Assembly (NCBI RefSeq): GCF_000004195.4
Contig: NC_030683.2
Coordinates: 84,531,410 to 84,595,409, forward strand
Length of the DNA: 64,000 bases
From: Xenopus tropicalis
Lineage: Eukaryota; Chordata; Amphibia; Anura; Pipidae
Direction: 5' to 3'
Shown: in pieces, positions 10,978 to 23,096 of the stretch
Layout: each line of letters starts with the position of its first letter
Position numbering within the stretch: the stretch's first letter is position 1
Translations under genes and position numbers: made by a program
Notes under the pieces: generated by a model
The model's database searches: none
Told to the model about the DNA's origin: nothing
The model's input: only the letters and a program-made list of their open reading frames with translations

Positions 10978-11710
10978 GTAAGTATACAGGTTCTATAAAG
11001 TAACTTGTGCCTTATAACTTTACATTTTACTGACATAACATTCTGCTGAACACAATGAACATTACTAGCGACACTTTATTTAAAGAGTTCACAGAAGAAC
11101 AAACACTTCAACTAACGCTTTGCCTGCCAAGCATATATTTGATACATTCTTTGCAGTTACAGATTTTCCCTTTGCAAGCTGCCGCCGCAGAGAGTTAAGA
11201 GCAGTATCAGCCCCCTGAGCAGTGGGACAAGGGAGCTGTTATGTAGGCCCTACAACGCAATTATCACAGGACTGTTTTTTTATGGCTTTTTTCCTGTTTT
11301 TTGTGCACACCACATTTTCACACTTACATTCACATAAGGTTTTTCTAATTTTGACCTGTTAACTGGTACCGCCAGTAATCTCCATAAAAATATACATATG
11401 TGGTACTGCTCCATTCAGGAGACATGGGGCTTAAGTACCAAAAGTGCAAAAACTGGCTGGCAGGAAAGGGTAATATTAAGAGCCATTTAATTACAACTGT
11501 TATGTCCACCCCCTTCATCTCATCTCTCCCCCAACACCTACATTATAATACTCGTTAATACACCATTTTTTTTCCTTTCCATCTTTGTAATTTTAACCGA
11601 CATTTCTCAGGCCATAGTTAGTGCTTTGTTTTTGTTTTGTTCTTCATGGAGTGATAGTATACCTTTAAAATAGGAGAGACCTAAGTAACCCTTTTTTTCC
11701 TATACTACAG
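10978..11710. other. last intron of c11orf52
   Basis: A 733-bp intron. The stretch from about 11070 to 11470 (CACTTTATTTAAAGAGTTCA ... GGCTGGCAGGAAAGGG) looks repetitive, with CTTTGCCTGCCAAG and its rough complement near the two ends, but I could not define a boundary. The acceptor is TATACTACAG. Confidence 0.4.
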
Positions 11711-11959
11711 AAACCACCCAATGATGCACCCACATATGACACAGTAGCAGAGGTTCCTGTTTACGCTGTTGTGGACAAGGCCAAGCAAAAAAAAACTAAA
11801 GAAGAAAATATTCATTATGCAGATATTGAGGTCTTACGTCGTCCCACCACAAACACCTCCAAACGGAAGCCTGACATTCCCCCAAAACCAGAAGCAACAG
11901 AGTACGCTTCTATTAACTTTCCTAAGGAATACAATCCTGTCAAAGGTACTCTGGTCTAA
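11711..11959 (+). CDS. c11orf52: c11orf52 homologue, last exon
   Basis: The exon enters in phase 0 and encodes 82 residues plus TAA. Readable blocks are PTYDTVAEVPVYAVV, ENIHYADIEVL, ATEYASINFPKEY and the C-terminus KGTLV. The human C11orf52 protein, as I remember it, has LHYADIQV, ATEYATLRFPQ and NGTLV in the same order, and the human gene sits just upstream of DIXDC1 on the same strand, as here. Two tyrosines lie in ITIM-like contexts (IxYxxI and TxYxxI). The last three residues TLV fit a class I PDZ ligand. These motifs suggest a phosphotyrosine- and PDZ-dependent adaptor at the membrane, but no function is established that I know of. Open in frame with no lesions. Confidence 0.88.
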   Translation, partial: KPPNDAPTYDTVAEVPVYAVVDKAKQKKTKEENIHYADIEVLRRPTTNTSKRKPDIPPKPEATEYASINFPKEYNPVKGTLV

Positions 11960-12412
11960 TAAGCACTGCTTAAGCATTAGGATACTCTGGAGTACGATTT
12001 GTTTGTTTCTGGATATTATTGGACTTGATTAGATACATCTTTTTGTAGTAAACCTTGGAATCTGCAATGGAACATGCAATGCAAAAAATTCTAACCTTGA
12101 GTATCTAGCAGAACAACCTCTCTATGAAGCTGTTTCTACAAAAAGACTGAACTGTCTGAAGGACATTATTATAATTATTCTTTAGGTTATATGGGAACTC
12201 TGTATTTTTTTTTATTTATTTTCATGATGCCAAATTAAAGTGGTTCCTGCTTTCATGTTATGTAAAAAGGGGAACTTAATGTAGTTACTACAATCCTTAT
12301 ATTTTCCTAAATACGTTCCTGTTTTATGGCACCTGTCATCTTTTGGTACCAAGATGCAGAGAGGAAATGCTGAGGATGGCCTGAGGATCAAAAGCGATAT
12401 GTAAATATTACT
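11960..12412 (+). other. probable 3' UTR of c11orf52
   Basis: DNA downstream of the stop codon with no further open frame. No AATAAA occurs directly behind the stop; the first ones I see are near 12614 and 12967, inside or beyond a MITE, so the 3' end is undetermined. Confidence 0.4.
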
Positions 12413-12800
12413 TTAAAGGGGTTGTACACCTTTGAGTTAACTTTTAGTATGATATAGACAGTAATAATCTGAGACAAACTGCAGCTGCTCTTCATTTTTA
12501 TTATTTGTAGTTTTTTAATTATTTCAGTTTTTGTTTGGCAGCTCTCTAGCTTGGAGTTTTAGCAGGTATTTGGTTGCTAGGATCCAAATTACCTTAGCAA
12601 CCAGGTGTGGTTTAAATAAAAGAGTGATATATGAATAGGAGAGAATAGAAAAATAAGTAATATAAAGTAACAATTAAACTGTAGCTTAACAGAGCAATAC
12701 GTTTTTTGGCTCAGGCATCAGTGACCCCCATACGAAAGTGTTAGAAAAAGGCAAATAATTAAAAAACTATGAAAACCAAATAATGAAGATTAAACAAAAA
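12413..12800. mobile_element. T2-type MITE, one end clear
   Basis: Begins TTAAAGGGGTTGTACACCTT. The interior phrase GGTTGCTAGGATCC...CTTAGCAACCAGG is shared with the elements at 23097 and 29404. The right end (CCTTTAA) is not seen, so the copy is truncated or diverged. Confidence 0.55.
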
Positions 12801-13776
12801 ACAAATAAGGTTGCAAGCTTACGTAGAATAAAGCAATTACTATGCTGCATCTTGTAAAATGTCATCCAGATCCACTAAACATGATTTTTGTTTTTTAAAA
12901 GCAGATATAATGGTGCTGACTACAAACATTTCTATATTTACTGTTTTCATAATAATCGTGTTTAAGTAATAAAATCTATAATAATAATAAAATCTACAGA
13001 GGTAGTGTATTTAACTGAGTGTTATGTGGTTGGTAAGAGCTGGAGTGCTATAGGTTAAACACATTAAGGCTAAAGAACATTGTTTTACTGTTTTCTTTGC
13101 ATCATAAGGCTACGGCAACATGCCATTTACTTGCTGACCCACAATTACCTGATGCAAATACATTAGTGTCTGCTTTTAGCAACAATGTATTCATGAGGGG
13201 CAGGCAGGGGTGGCACTTAAGCATAACCTCACCCTATCCCATGAATTATTTAGATGTGCAAGTTAGGGAGCAGTAAGCACTGGGCTGGTTGGCACCTACA
13301 CGGCCAGATTGATGCTGCTGATTCGGGCCTTTCAGACTGTGTATGTGCATGGGGCCCTCCAACAGGCCTTCCTGACTGATATCTCACCAAAAAACGATGA
13401 CAATAGGGCAGGCTTGATTTTTCTGTTGGGTCAAGGACTGCATTGACTCATTTGACCTTTCATATCCCCTTCATTGTAATGTGGTCATTTGGCCCAAGGT
13501 GGGCATATCAGAGACACTTCTATCAATGGCTGGAAGAGTACTTTTAATATACAGTAATTCTGAGACAGAAGTATGGAATCATAAGAAGGATAAGCAGATT
13601 TAACTAAGAGAAATTATTTAGTATAACAACAATCTGAATAAAATATTGATTGGGGGGCATCAATTTGGGGCATTCCTTGGCTGACTTACTTAACAAGACA
13701 GGTGCTTCTATGCTGAAATGTACTTTAACAGTAAAAGCTACAAACAGAAAACCTAGTTAGCTGATGTGGTGGGCAA
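12801..13776. other. no feature recognised
   Basis: AT-rich, with no frame, hairpin or known element that I can support. Confidence 0.35.
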
Positions 13777-14665
13777 GGCTGCCATCAGAAATCACGGGGC
13801 CCCTAACAACAAAAGTGCTAACCTGCTCCAGTGAGACTTTCAATCCAATCTGGATGAAACCCATGGAAACACAGGAGGAACATGCAAACGCCACACAGAT
13901 AGTGCCCATGCTGGAAATTAGCTCAGCCCACCCAACCTAGGTGAATAATGAATGTCTCTGGGGCTCAAGCATGAATCCATATTCGGTGGCACAGGACACA
14001 GACCCACCATGCAAAAATTCAGTGATGACTTCTGTATTAGGGTCTTAATGTAACAGGGAGGCACTTACCAGGCACTTGTCCATAGCCTGAAAAGGGACAC
14101 GCATTTGCAGTACATTACTGCCAGAGAAACAACCGCAAGAGCTTTAGTGTGGAAGTAGTGATTGACAGGGGCTCGGAGGCCAGGGCCGGTGCCGGAGGCT
14201 GCTACCCCACAGTATAAAGCAATAGGATACATACCTTGTAACTGTTTATTAACCAGTTAGGCAGAGGGACTTCCCCTAAGACACTGGTGGCCAGTGCTCC
14301 CCCTGAGACATTGGTGGCCATTGCTCCCCCTAAGACATTGGTGGCCAGGGACCCCCTAAGGCATTGGTGGACAGTGCTCCCCCTAAGACATTGGTGGCCG
14401 GTGCTTCCCCTAAGACATTTGTGGCCAGTGCTTCCCCTAAGACATTGGTGGCCAGTGGACTTACCGTTAAACTTTTTCTTCAGCTACTCCAGCGGCTTCG
14501 GGCTGATGTCACACACACGCACGGGGTGCGACCAAGCAGATTACCCGCTGACCACCAATGACAGGGTGGGACTCAGGATAGTCAGAAAACTGTAGTATGG
14601 CCAGGCCCCCTTTAATAGTGAAAATCGCCCGGCCCGGGACGACTGTCCCCCCTGATGGTGGTGGT
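13777..14665. mobile_element. composite repeat with GGTGGCCAGTG minisatellite
   Basis: The left side starts GCCATCAGAAATCACGGGGC, also present inside the hAT-type element at 25072. The right side ends CCCCCCTGATGGTGGTGG, giving weakly related inverted ends. Inside are a SINE-like phrase (GGAACATGCAAACGCCACAC, about 13870) and a tandem array at 14275-14460 built on CCTAAGACATTGGTGGCCAG (about 30-bp units, about six copies). Boundaries are approximate. Confidence 0.45.
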
Positions 14666-16154
14666 TAAATATATACCTGAAAGCAGGTTGAGGTGGCCCT
14701 GAAAACCTGTATAAAGTACTATTAAGCTTAGGACCACCGGTCCAGTATTTTACACTATTTAACAAAGCCCCAATAAAAACAATGGTTTCTGATCTGAGCC
14801 ATTATGATGATGTTTTTTTCATGGCTAAGAATGGAGGTCAAACACTGCAGAGACTCACAATATGTCTAAAGAAGCAATTCAGACAATATCATGATCATTG
14901 CTATGTCCATGTCTTTATGCTCTATAAAGCTTCAGCACATTGGCAAATTCATGTCAGCACTGTTGCTTAATGCTTATTCCCTGCATAGTATCCATAAATC
15001 TTGTGTCAGCCTTCTTGTTGTATTAATGTGATGTGTCCCTGCATGTCACCATTGCACATTGACAGGAAATAAGGCAGCTTTAGTCCTAGAAAGCCAAACC
15101 TAGAGAAGGCAGAAGAAGTTAGCCTGTGTCACCCTGCCACAAGTATGTGCAGTTGAAGACACCCCTGTATTAGCTTCAACTGTGAAGGCTCTTGCTGCAA
15201 GATGGCTGGAAAGAGAGCATCAAGTGACACAAGGAGTAGTGAAGGGCTTTTTACGGCTAGCAGTAGTATTTTGTATTGTATCCTTTCCTTTACATGCATC
15301 CCCTTTCTCACTTCCAGATGTACCATGAACTGGTCAACATGGTGCATTGGCAGATGTTATTTTCTTACCTGCTCTATTCTAGAAACAACCAATATCCATA
15401 GTACACGAATTTCAGTCGGGCTGGACAGGGCACCATACACATACCAGCAATTTCCGAAATCCAAAACTTTGTTTGGAACAATCTTATTACTTAATGTATG
15501 GCCAACTTAAATCCGTTACTATAAGGGCATGGACAAGTGCTCACACTGAACTACCCAGGGCCAGTGCAGTTTTTGCTGACCCAGGGCACTGGCCCAGGGT
15601 ATCAGGCAAGTGAAAATCACAGCGGGGTGCCAAACTTTCTTCCTCCTTTAAGGGTAATATAAAGTTTTATATTAGCCACATCTAGTAACCAATCAGACCA
15701 TTAAATGCTGCCTTCTGATTGTTTTCCACATATTACTGTGCAAGTATTGAAATATGGTTTACCAGACAAGTATGAAAAGGCAGTGTTTCAGAGAGGAACA
15801 AGGGAGATAAACAGGAACATACATAAGTGAAAGAAAGGTGAAGAAATCTTGCAAACATAAGACAATTTATTATATTCTGCCCATGTTCCCGATTAATGAT
15901 TTCCTGATTTGTCTGAATGCTCATGGCCTGGTTCTTGTTCTTTGTACTTAGGCCTTGCGATTATAGTAGGCTAAAATGCTGACATCATGGAGATTCAATA
16001 GACAAAAAGCATGCTCAAGGAGGTATGGTGCTATGCTAAAAGAGATAATGCTCAGTTTCCTGTGATGTGTTTAGAAATCAAAGTGCCATTTGAGGAGAAA
16101 TACAGGATTTTAGAGCTGTCAATGATATCATGCAAAAATGCCATAATACATATA
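14666..16154. other. no gene recognised
   Basis: Small unrelated open frames without motifs. A stretch at 15540-15610 (CCAGGGCCAGTGCAG, then CACTGGCCCAGGG) is a short inverted repeat. Nothing else supported. Confidence 0.35.
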
Positions 16155-16827
16155 AGGGTTGATTCACTAAAGGTCGATATTTTGAGCGCTATTTATAGCA
16201 TGTGTAAAAAAATTTTATCGCTTCTTATTTTTTGCGACTTAACGCACTATTCACTATAGGATACTTGCATTTATTAAGACGCAATGTTGTTTACGTTATT
16301 TAAGTCGCGATGAGCATTTTTCTTGCGTTATTTTCCGCGCGTGCGTTAATTCCCGCTGCGCGCAATATATTTCGCTGCTTGCTATATTAGCACACGATTT
16401 AACGCATGATTTAATGCACGTAACCATTACGTTCATAAAACTACTTTTCTGCAGATGACCATTTCCATGAAAACTGGAGGATTGAAAACACATACAAAAT
16501 GCCACTGCAAAGTCCATGTTGTGTTGCCAAAAGCTCACAAACCACAATTTTCTATAAGTACTGTCTGCCCCAAGTAGATGTTAATTTTCGCACAGACTAA
16601 TGCGATATTTAGCGCGTCTAACGCTTCTTATGTGTTTGTGAATCATGCGTTAGTATTATTTCTATGCGATAATTAACGCCTTGTGTACATGCATTATTCA
16701 GCGCAAGCGATATGCGTCTTAACACACACGATAATACTTAAGCAAAATGCGCGGGTTTTTTTTCCGCGTCAATTTTAACGCAAAAAAGCATGTGATAATG
16801 CTTATCGACCTTTAGTGAATCAACCCT
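16155..16827. mobile_element. MITE with perfect inverted ends, 673 bp
   Basis: The ends AGGGTTGATTCACTAAAGGT and ACCTTTAGTGAATCAACCCT are exact inverted repeats, and they continue with TCGAT/ATCGA (at least 24 bp). The flanks read ATA on both sides, compatible with a 3-bp or TA duplication. The interior contains many short GCGNNAA motifs on both strands and no transposase. Confidence 0.75.
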
Positions 16828-17111
16828 ATAATCTTAAATGCTTTGTCTGATACTTGCATGGGGTAATCCTGAACCACTTTGTAGTATTGGGGGTGCAGTG
16901 TTATATTTAGGAAGGGTAGCTAGGGCACAAGTAGAACTGGGTAACAATAATGTTTGCAGTTTCCAGGTCCCTCCAAGAGCAACCTGATTGGCCAAGTTAC
17001 CACTAACCACTTGGCCATAAGTTTGCTGTCATATACCTTGAAAGTGCCTTATTTTCTGTGTCGGGGTAGAGGCCTGAAAGGGTGACTTGACCCCTAACAG
17101 GGCTGGCATCA

Positions 17112-17368
17112 TTAAAGGGGTGGTTCACCGTTACATAAATAAAGCTATTTTAGCAGATTAGGTTATTTTAATAAAATTTGTAATGTATCTCTTTAAGAAA
17201 ATGTCTAGTGTTTTAGAGAAAATTACCTCTGAAGATAGCGTTTCTCTATAGGGCAGGAGGCAGCAGGGGAGGGAGTCGCTGACCCCTCTGCACAAGCCTG
17301 TGTCAGCATGTTGAAGCTAATCTATCATTTTTTGGGTAGTACTGAGAAAAGGTAGACAACCCCTTTAA
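17112..17368. mobile_element. T2-type MITE, 257 bp
   Basis: Begins TTAAAGGGGTGGTTCACCGT and ends GTAGACAACCCCTTTAA. The termini fit the TTAAAGGRR rule. Confidence 0.7.
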
Positions 17369-18267
17369 GCTGCAAATAAGCTTGCACATCCAAGAGAACT
17401 GATGAAGTTGCTGAAAAAACAAGGACGTTTCTGGACAAACGAAAACATAATACAAATTAAATGTAGGCATCTGTTTTCGGTTTTCTTAAGTGTTAAAATT
17501 GTCTAATGCTCGGAGGCAGTGTTCTTATTATTACTATTAACGGAAGCCACACGTGTATCTGTCTTGTGATAGCAGTTAGTTACACAAATCTTAGGGAGCT
17601 ATTTACTGAAACTTAGGCAGTAGAACTCAATGGCAGATGTCCCCTCCCTTCCCTGGAGGATTCCCTTTTGCTTCTAAACTTTCGAGACATCCGTGGAAAT
17701 GAGTTTATTAGAATTTTTTAAAATACAAAAACTAGAAATGTTAGAGTTTTAGTAAATGCGCCCATAAGCGTTGCACTTTTTTTCCATTTTTTTGTTTTAT
17801 AGCTTGTGGTTTTTTTGACCCCAAAATATAATTATTGCTAAAGACAACGCTAATGAATAGTATATGAATTAGCATTCATTTGTAAAAATTGCCAGTAAAA
17901 ATGCTTGATCACAAGGTTAAAAATATTTTTTTTTCCAGAAAAGATCGCAACTCTAACAATAGACAATTTTATGAAGTCACATGGTGTTAGATTCTGGATG
18001 GCAATTAAAACTGGCATGATCTTTGGCACTGTAAGGAAATGATTTTGCACCTAAAAATCCAAAAGTAGCAAAGTGTTCACAGCTCAGTCAACCATTTCAG
18101 GTAACATTTTTATGTTAATTGTGAAGAAAGCATTATCTTGTGCCATTGCATTTAATGGACAAGGAAACCTAAATTGACTGGGGATGACAATATGTTAGGC
18201 ACCCCTAATTATTAATTAATCTCACCACCATCTTACCTTATTATCCTAGTTGTCCCCCACTTAGTCT
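17369..18267. other. no gene recognised
   Basis: No supported feature. Around 17590-17760 the sequence resembles the decayed end of a 'TTTACTAA' palindromic repeat (GGGAGCTATTTACTGAAAC ... TTAGTAAATGCGCCC), a relative of the element at 2874. Confidence 0.35.
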
Positions 18268-18480
18268 AAGGAGCCGCTTTATCAAAACATGAGTTTAGAG
18301 CTTAATACATAAAAACTCACCCACACTGTATGCATTCCTATGGGATTTTTAGAAGTGTATTAATCAGTGGGTGAAAGTTAGAACTCACCATTTGATAAAC
18401 ACTTCCAAAAAACCCATAGGAATGATTAGAACATGGGTGAGGTTTTATGTATTAAGATCTAAACTCACATTTGCCCCTTA
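18268..18480. mobile_element. palindromic MITE, about 213 bp
   Basis: Left arm CTAAGGAGCCGCTTTATCAA ... GAGTTTAGAGCTTAATACAT; right arm ATGTATTAAGATCTAAACTC ... TTGCCCCTTAG. CCTATGGG motifs occur in both arms. A foldback without coding capacity. Confidence 0.65.
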
Positions 18481-19475
18481 GAGTTGAGCATGCACAGTAT
18501 TGTTTATTTATGGTATATAGTGAGTTCCAGTTAGTTTGCAGCTCTTATGGCCATACACAAATCACCTATAGTGTTAGGTTGAGCATCTGACCTTGAGTGG
18601 AAACGTTACACATGCTGTGCAATTGGGACCCATTTACTAACCATTGATTTTATTTTTAAACAATTCCATAAAGCTGGGAGTTTTTTACAACTTTTCTTAC
18701 ATAGTAAGTTGGGTTGAAAAAAAGACTAGATAATGGGTCCCACGCCTGTAATTAAAATTCAAGTTACTTTAACACGTTTCCTGCATTTAGCACCATCTTT
18801 CTGATTTTAAAACCATATTTTTTCAGTAGATGGCGCACTTACAACGTTACAATATTATTATCCTGTAATAATACAGTATATAGTTATGACGAAGGATCAC
18901 AAGTGAAGAGTGCTTTCTACACAACAGACCCGAATTTCTGGTGAAAAAAAGAACTTCGGCTCTTAAAAGAGCCATCTACAATGTGTGCCTGTACGAGGCC
19001 CTACATCCATTTGTACATTTTTGGGCAAATAACTTCACAGACCTATCTCCCCATAGGGGGCTCTCCATCCACTTACCCTATATATATATCTATATAATTA
19101 CAGAATAATGGGCTAGCCTCTCTGTTTCCATTTACCCCATGTTTGGCCACCATAGGATCATAAAATTTAACACTGAACAGGTATGGAGAGCCCTTATGCT
19201 ACTCCTCAATGAGTAGCTGTATTTTAGCCAATTATTATTTTCTTTATTGCTGTTTTTATGTAATATGGGTTGATTTCATTTTATTTTATTTTTTCCACAG
19301 ACTGTTGCATGTTTGGCAGCTCCTTCCTGCTGATTGAGCCAGGCCAACCAAAACCATGGCTACTGATGCACTGCAGTTATAGGTTATGTACTGAATTATT
19401 GTCACAGTTAATTATGGTACACTACAGTACTTTCAGATCCCACCTTAATCTCTAAAAATCACATTTTAAAATGGT
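18481..19475. other. no gene recognised
   Basis: AT-rich DNA. There is a small imperfect TA tract at 19079-19097 and no supported gene. Penelope-like sequence becomes recognisable only after about 19480. Confidence 0.35.
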
Positions 19476-20430
19476 TATCTGCGATGGTGACATTTCACAG
19501 GATATCCTGAATTACTTTGTGCCTGGACATCCAATGGTGCCTGTGATTTACACACTGTCTAAAATTCACAAATGAAAAACTCACACAAAAAAGCCCCCTG
19601 GGTACCCAATCATATCATCAAATGGCTCCCTTAACAAAAATATTGAACACTGAGTTCCTATTGCAACCATGCGTTAAGGGTACAGCTATCTGAAAGAATT
19701 AATTTTTAGAGATTACTAAAAGTACTAATATGCAACAAATGAATTAATGTTGGTAACCATGTATTTTCAAAAGTTATATACATGTATCCCACATGAAACG
19801 GGGTTTAATGTCAGTAAGGAATGTAACCACAGGAAACCGATTTTATAAAGGTCCACTGCCTGTTGAGTTTGTGCTGCCATTGTTGGAGTTCATCCTTTAT
19901 AAGAATTATTAAACTTGAAAAAACCCTTTTTTATACAGCACACAGGGACTTGGATTCACAAGTAGCACCTTTCTGTGCCAATATCTGTATGTGGGAAATA
20001 TGAAAAGCAAAACATAGTCACCACATATTAAAAGCTAATACAGCACTTGCTCATTATGCACATTTGTGTGCATGAACATGGCTACCCACACCAGGAGCTC
20101 CCTCCCTATTGCTTCCCCCAAGCAGATTGTTGGCTCTATTAGCCCACAACTCTGGTGGGGAGAAAAATTTCATGGTGACATTTAAAAAGGTATGGTGCCT
20201 TTTACAGGTGCCACCTTGACGATTTGTTCTTTGTGTGGATAGTCAGTGAACAGCAAATAATTGAATTTCTAGAGGAATTGAATGCACAGGGAGGTCCTGT
20301 TGATCTGGTTTTAAATTATGATACATAATATATTAATTTTCTAAAGCTTACAGTATATAAGGATCAAGACCAATTACACACTGTACACCTGATATTGCAT
20401 TAGTTAGTAGATGGAAAGAAGGTATGTCTG
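19476..20430 (+). pseudogene. Penelope-like reverse transcriptase, decayed
   Basis: Across several frames, blocks of a Penelope-like element (PLE) reverse transcriptase appear in the right order: FVPGHPMVPVIYTLSKIHK followed by a TGA, then KKPPGYPIISSNGSLNK; a degenerate SLYTCIPHE-like block near 19790; a degraded GTxMGSxVAP-like block near 19950; and RCHLDDLFFVW at about 20205-20240. That last block corresponds to the Y/H-x-DD catalytic box with both Asp codons still present. PLE proteins of the Neptune type carry these motifs with a C-terminal GIY-YIG nuclease, which I do not see here. At least one stop and several frameshifts make it non-functional. Confidence 0.65.
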
Positions 20431-20504
20431 TGACTTACAATTATATGACCAACAGGTGGCGCTGGTGTTAATAAAGACATAAATAGCTTTAAAAATAAAT
20501 GTAT

Positions 20505-22055
20505 GTATGTATGTATATCTTTATTAATAAAGCGCTACTTATGTACGCAGCACTGTACAGTAGAATACATTAATACAGGGGGTTATTAAGATAACAGATA
20601 AATACAAAGTATTACAATAAACACAAATAAATAAAAGATACAGTTGCAATAAGATAAGAGTCAAAGACACAAGAGGATGGAGGTCCCTGCCCCATAGAGC
20701 TTACCATCTATATGGGAGGGTAACTTACAGACACAAGTAGGCAAATATAAGTGGTTTAAATCACAGTGGGTGACACTACAATATAAGTGCTTGTTTCCAG
20801 ATCAGGTGCTGGGTGAGTGCTCCAAAAGGTAGTCTTTAAGTTTAGTTTTAAAAAGACTGAGGGAGGATTCTCTCCAGAGGAAATCAGGGAGGGTATTCCA
20901 AATGTAAGGGGCAGCAAGGCAGAAAGGTTTGAGGCGGGAAACAGCAGTAGTAGTGGGGGGCGCAACCAAACGATTGCTCTGCGAGGAACGAAGGAGTCGG
21001 CCAGGAACGTACGGAGACACAAGGGAAGAGATGTAGTGAGGAGCAGAGGAATGGAGGGCTTTGAAGGTTAAGAGAAGGAGTTTGTAAAATATTCTTTGTT
21101 TAATAGGAAGCCACGATAAGGACTTTAGCAGGGGAAGGGCCTGAACTCTCCTGGATGAGAGGAGGAGAATTCTGGCAGCAGTAGAAAGAAAGGGACGGAT
21201 TTTGGCAATATTGCGCAAGAAAAAGTGACAGGTTTTGACAGTGGTGTTAATATGGTCAGAGAAGGAGAGACTGGAGTCAAAGATCATCCCCAAACAATGC
21301 GCCGAATCGACAGGGTTGATGAGGTTGCCTGAAATAGAGATAGAGAAGGGAGGGTAGGACCAGGCTTAGGCGGAAAGATCATTAATTCAGTTTTCATTAG
21401 GTTCAGTTTGAGGTGGCGTTGGTTCATCCAATTGGAGATAGCTAGGAGGCAGTTAGAGATTTCATCAGCATACAGATGATATTTAAAGCCACATGAACGA
21501 ATAAGATCTCCCAAAGATAGCGTGTAAAGGGAGAACAACAACGGCCCAAGTACAGAGCCTTGGGGTACCCCCACATTAAGAGGAACTGGAGATGAGGTTT
21601 TGTTAGCATAGGAGACAGTGAATGAACTGTTAGAGAGGTAAGAAGAGATCCAGGATGCAGCCTGACTATGGATACCAATCGAATGCAGAATTTGCATCAG
21701 GAAGGAGGGAGTGCTCGACCGTATCAAACCCAGCCGATAGATCTAGGAGGATTAGTACAGAAAAGTGACCTTTGGCTTTGGCAACCTGAAGATCATTCGT
21801 AACTCTGCACAAGGCCATCTCAGTAGAGTGCACAGGCCGAAAGCCAGATTGCAGCGGGTCCAATAAATTATGTGCATTAAGAAAGTAAGGAACATGGGAG
21901 AAGACAATACGCTCTAAGATTTTGCAGGCAAGCGGTAGAAGCGAGACAGGACGGTCCAACGTGGCCTTTTTAAGGATAGGCTTGACACAGGCCTGTTTGA
22001 ATGAAGAGGGGAAACTTCCAGAAGTCAGAGAAGAGTTGAAATGCAAAAGTGCTTA
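20505..22055 (-). mobile_element. L2-type LINE, 5'-truncated
   Basis: On the minus strand the 3' half of a non-LTR element runs from 22055 to a 3' end near 20505, where it terminates in a TATG/CATA short tandem tail after the phrase AGCGCTTTATTAATAAAG. That tail style, with AAAGCGCT near the end, is common to L2-like LINEs. The 5' end is lost, as is usual for target-primed insertion. The coding region is broken by frameshifts and a small deletion. Confidence 0.8.
20802..22046 (-). pseudogene. L2-type LINE ORF2 fragment (RT and C-terminus)
   Basis: Successive frames give RT blocks in order: [84 protein letters not shown], then the C-terminal [44 protein letters not shown] and WNTLPDFL. These are typical of L2 ORF2. 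The catalytic box reads YADE and runs straight into ISNCLL, so a short segment after YADD is deleted. The RT frames change at least twice. Dead copy. Confidence 0.8.
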
Positions 22056-22274
22056 GAACAGAACCCTGAGCAATTTTAGGCTTATGTCAGATGGGACGGA
22101 TTCTTGGCCTCAGAATAAACAGCTATCTTGGCAACAAGTTCCCCTCCCTGTGACCAGGCTGACGCAATGGCTCTGGGTTCAGGCACAGGAAAAGGCTGAT
22201 GCCAGTGTAGGGGCTGATTCTTGACCTACATTTATCCGCAGGCCGAGAATTAGCCCTGTCTGGCATGAACCTTG

Positions 22275-22766
22275 CATTAAATTTTTTTAGGTTTACTTAT
22301 ACTATTGTATAGCTTTATGTAGATCGGCACTCACAATAAATCAGTGTGTGGAAGCCTGGGTGCAGTCCTCAAACACGTAGACAATCAATCCAAAGAAGGG
22401 GCCGCTTCACACAGCCTTAGGGCTCTGGCACACGGGGAGATTAGTCGCCCGTGGCAAATCGCCCCGCCGCGTCTGCCATCGCGCCGGCGACTTACATGTT
22501 CGCCGGTGGGATGGCAGGGGGAAGGCAACTCGGGGAGATTAGTCGCCCGCGAACAGGGAGTTTTGCCGTGGGCGACTAATCTCCCCGTGTGCCAGAGCCC
22601 TTACATTAAATTTTTTTAGGTTTACTTATCCTAATGTATAGATTTATATATATATATATAGCAAAAAACAGTAGATCAGCACTCACGATAAATCAGTGTG
22701 TGGAAGCCTGGGTGCAGTCCTCAAACACATAGACAGTCAATCCAAAGAAGGGGCCGCTTCACACAG
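22275..22766. repeat. direct duplication of about 140 bp bracketing a MITE
   Basis: The sequence from CATTAAATTTTTTTAGG to GCCGCTTCACACAG occurs at 22275-22414 and again at 22604-22766; the second copy has an extra AT-repeat insertion. Between them lies the MITE at 22420-22600. The downstream copy continues into a longer version of the same repeat (to about 22860). Confidence 0.75.
22420..22600. mobile_element. Harbinger-type MITE, 181 bp, TTA target duplication
   Basis: Starts GGGCTCTGGCACACGGGGAG and ends CTCCCCGTGTGCCAGAGCCC; both sides are flanked by TTA (22417-22419 and 22601-22603). The 3-bp TTA duplication and GG..CC ends fit PIF/Harbinger. The interior contains repeated AGATTAGTCGCCCG motifs. 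Confidence 0.8.
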
Positions 22767-23096
22767 GTCTTATCACGAATCACAGTAGTTTATTAGGTGA
22801 AAAACAAAGAACTGACGTTTCAGCTACTCTTGCAGCCTTTCTCGACATATATATATATATATTTAACATTTTCAATGTATTGAAAAATTTAAATTTTATT
22901 GGATAATTGTTTGACACCAACTGGACATTTGTTCAGTTGATCAGAGGGTACTTAATGAATGTATAACCACTGATTGTTATTCTTGATTTCAGTCCTTATA
23001 AGGACCAAACGTTGGATAATAAATCTTGAACTTTTTAAACATAAGAGTGCTGGTCCTGTTGAAAGCTGTTCATTTTTATTGGCCGTGCACCTTGAT
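22767..23096. other. repeat tail and AT microsatellite
   Basis: Holds the end of the duplicated repeat, an (AT)n tract at 22846-22862, and a dispersed-repeat phrase (CCTTATAAGGACCAAACGTT, about 22996). No gene. Confidence 0.4.

Noticed and set aside
8177..11959. Idea that the tyrosine-motif exons belong to an Ig-type inhibitory receptor
   Set aside because: No Ig or transmembrane exon is nearby, and the order of motifs, the GTLV C-terminus and the position before dixdc1 fit C11orf52 better.
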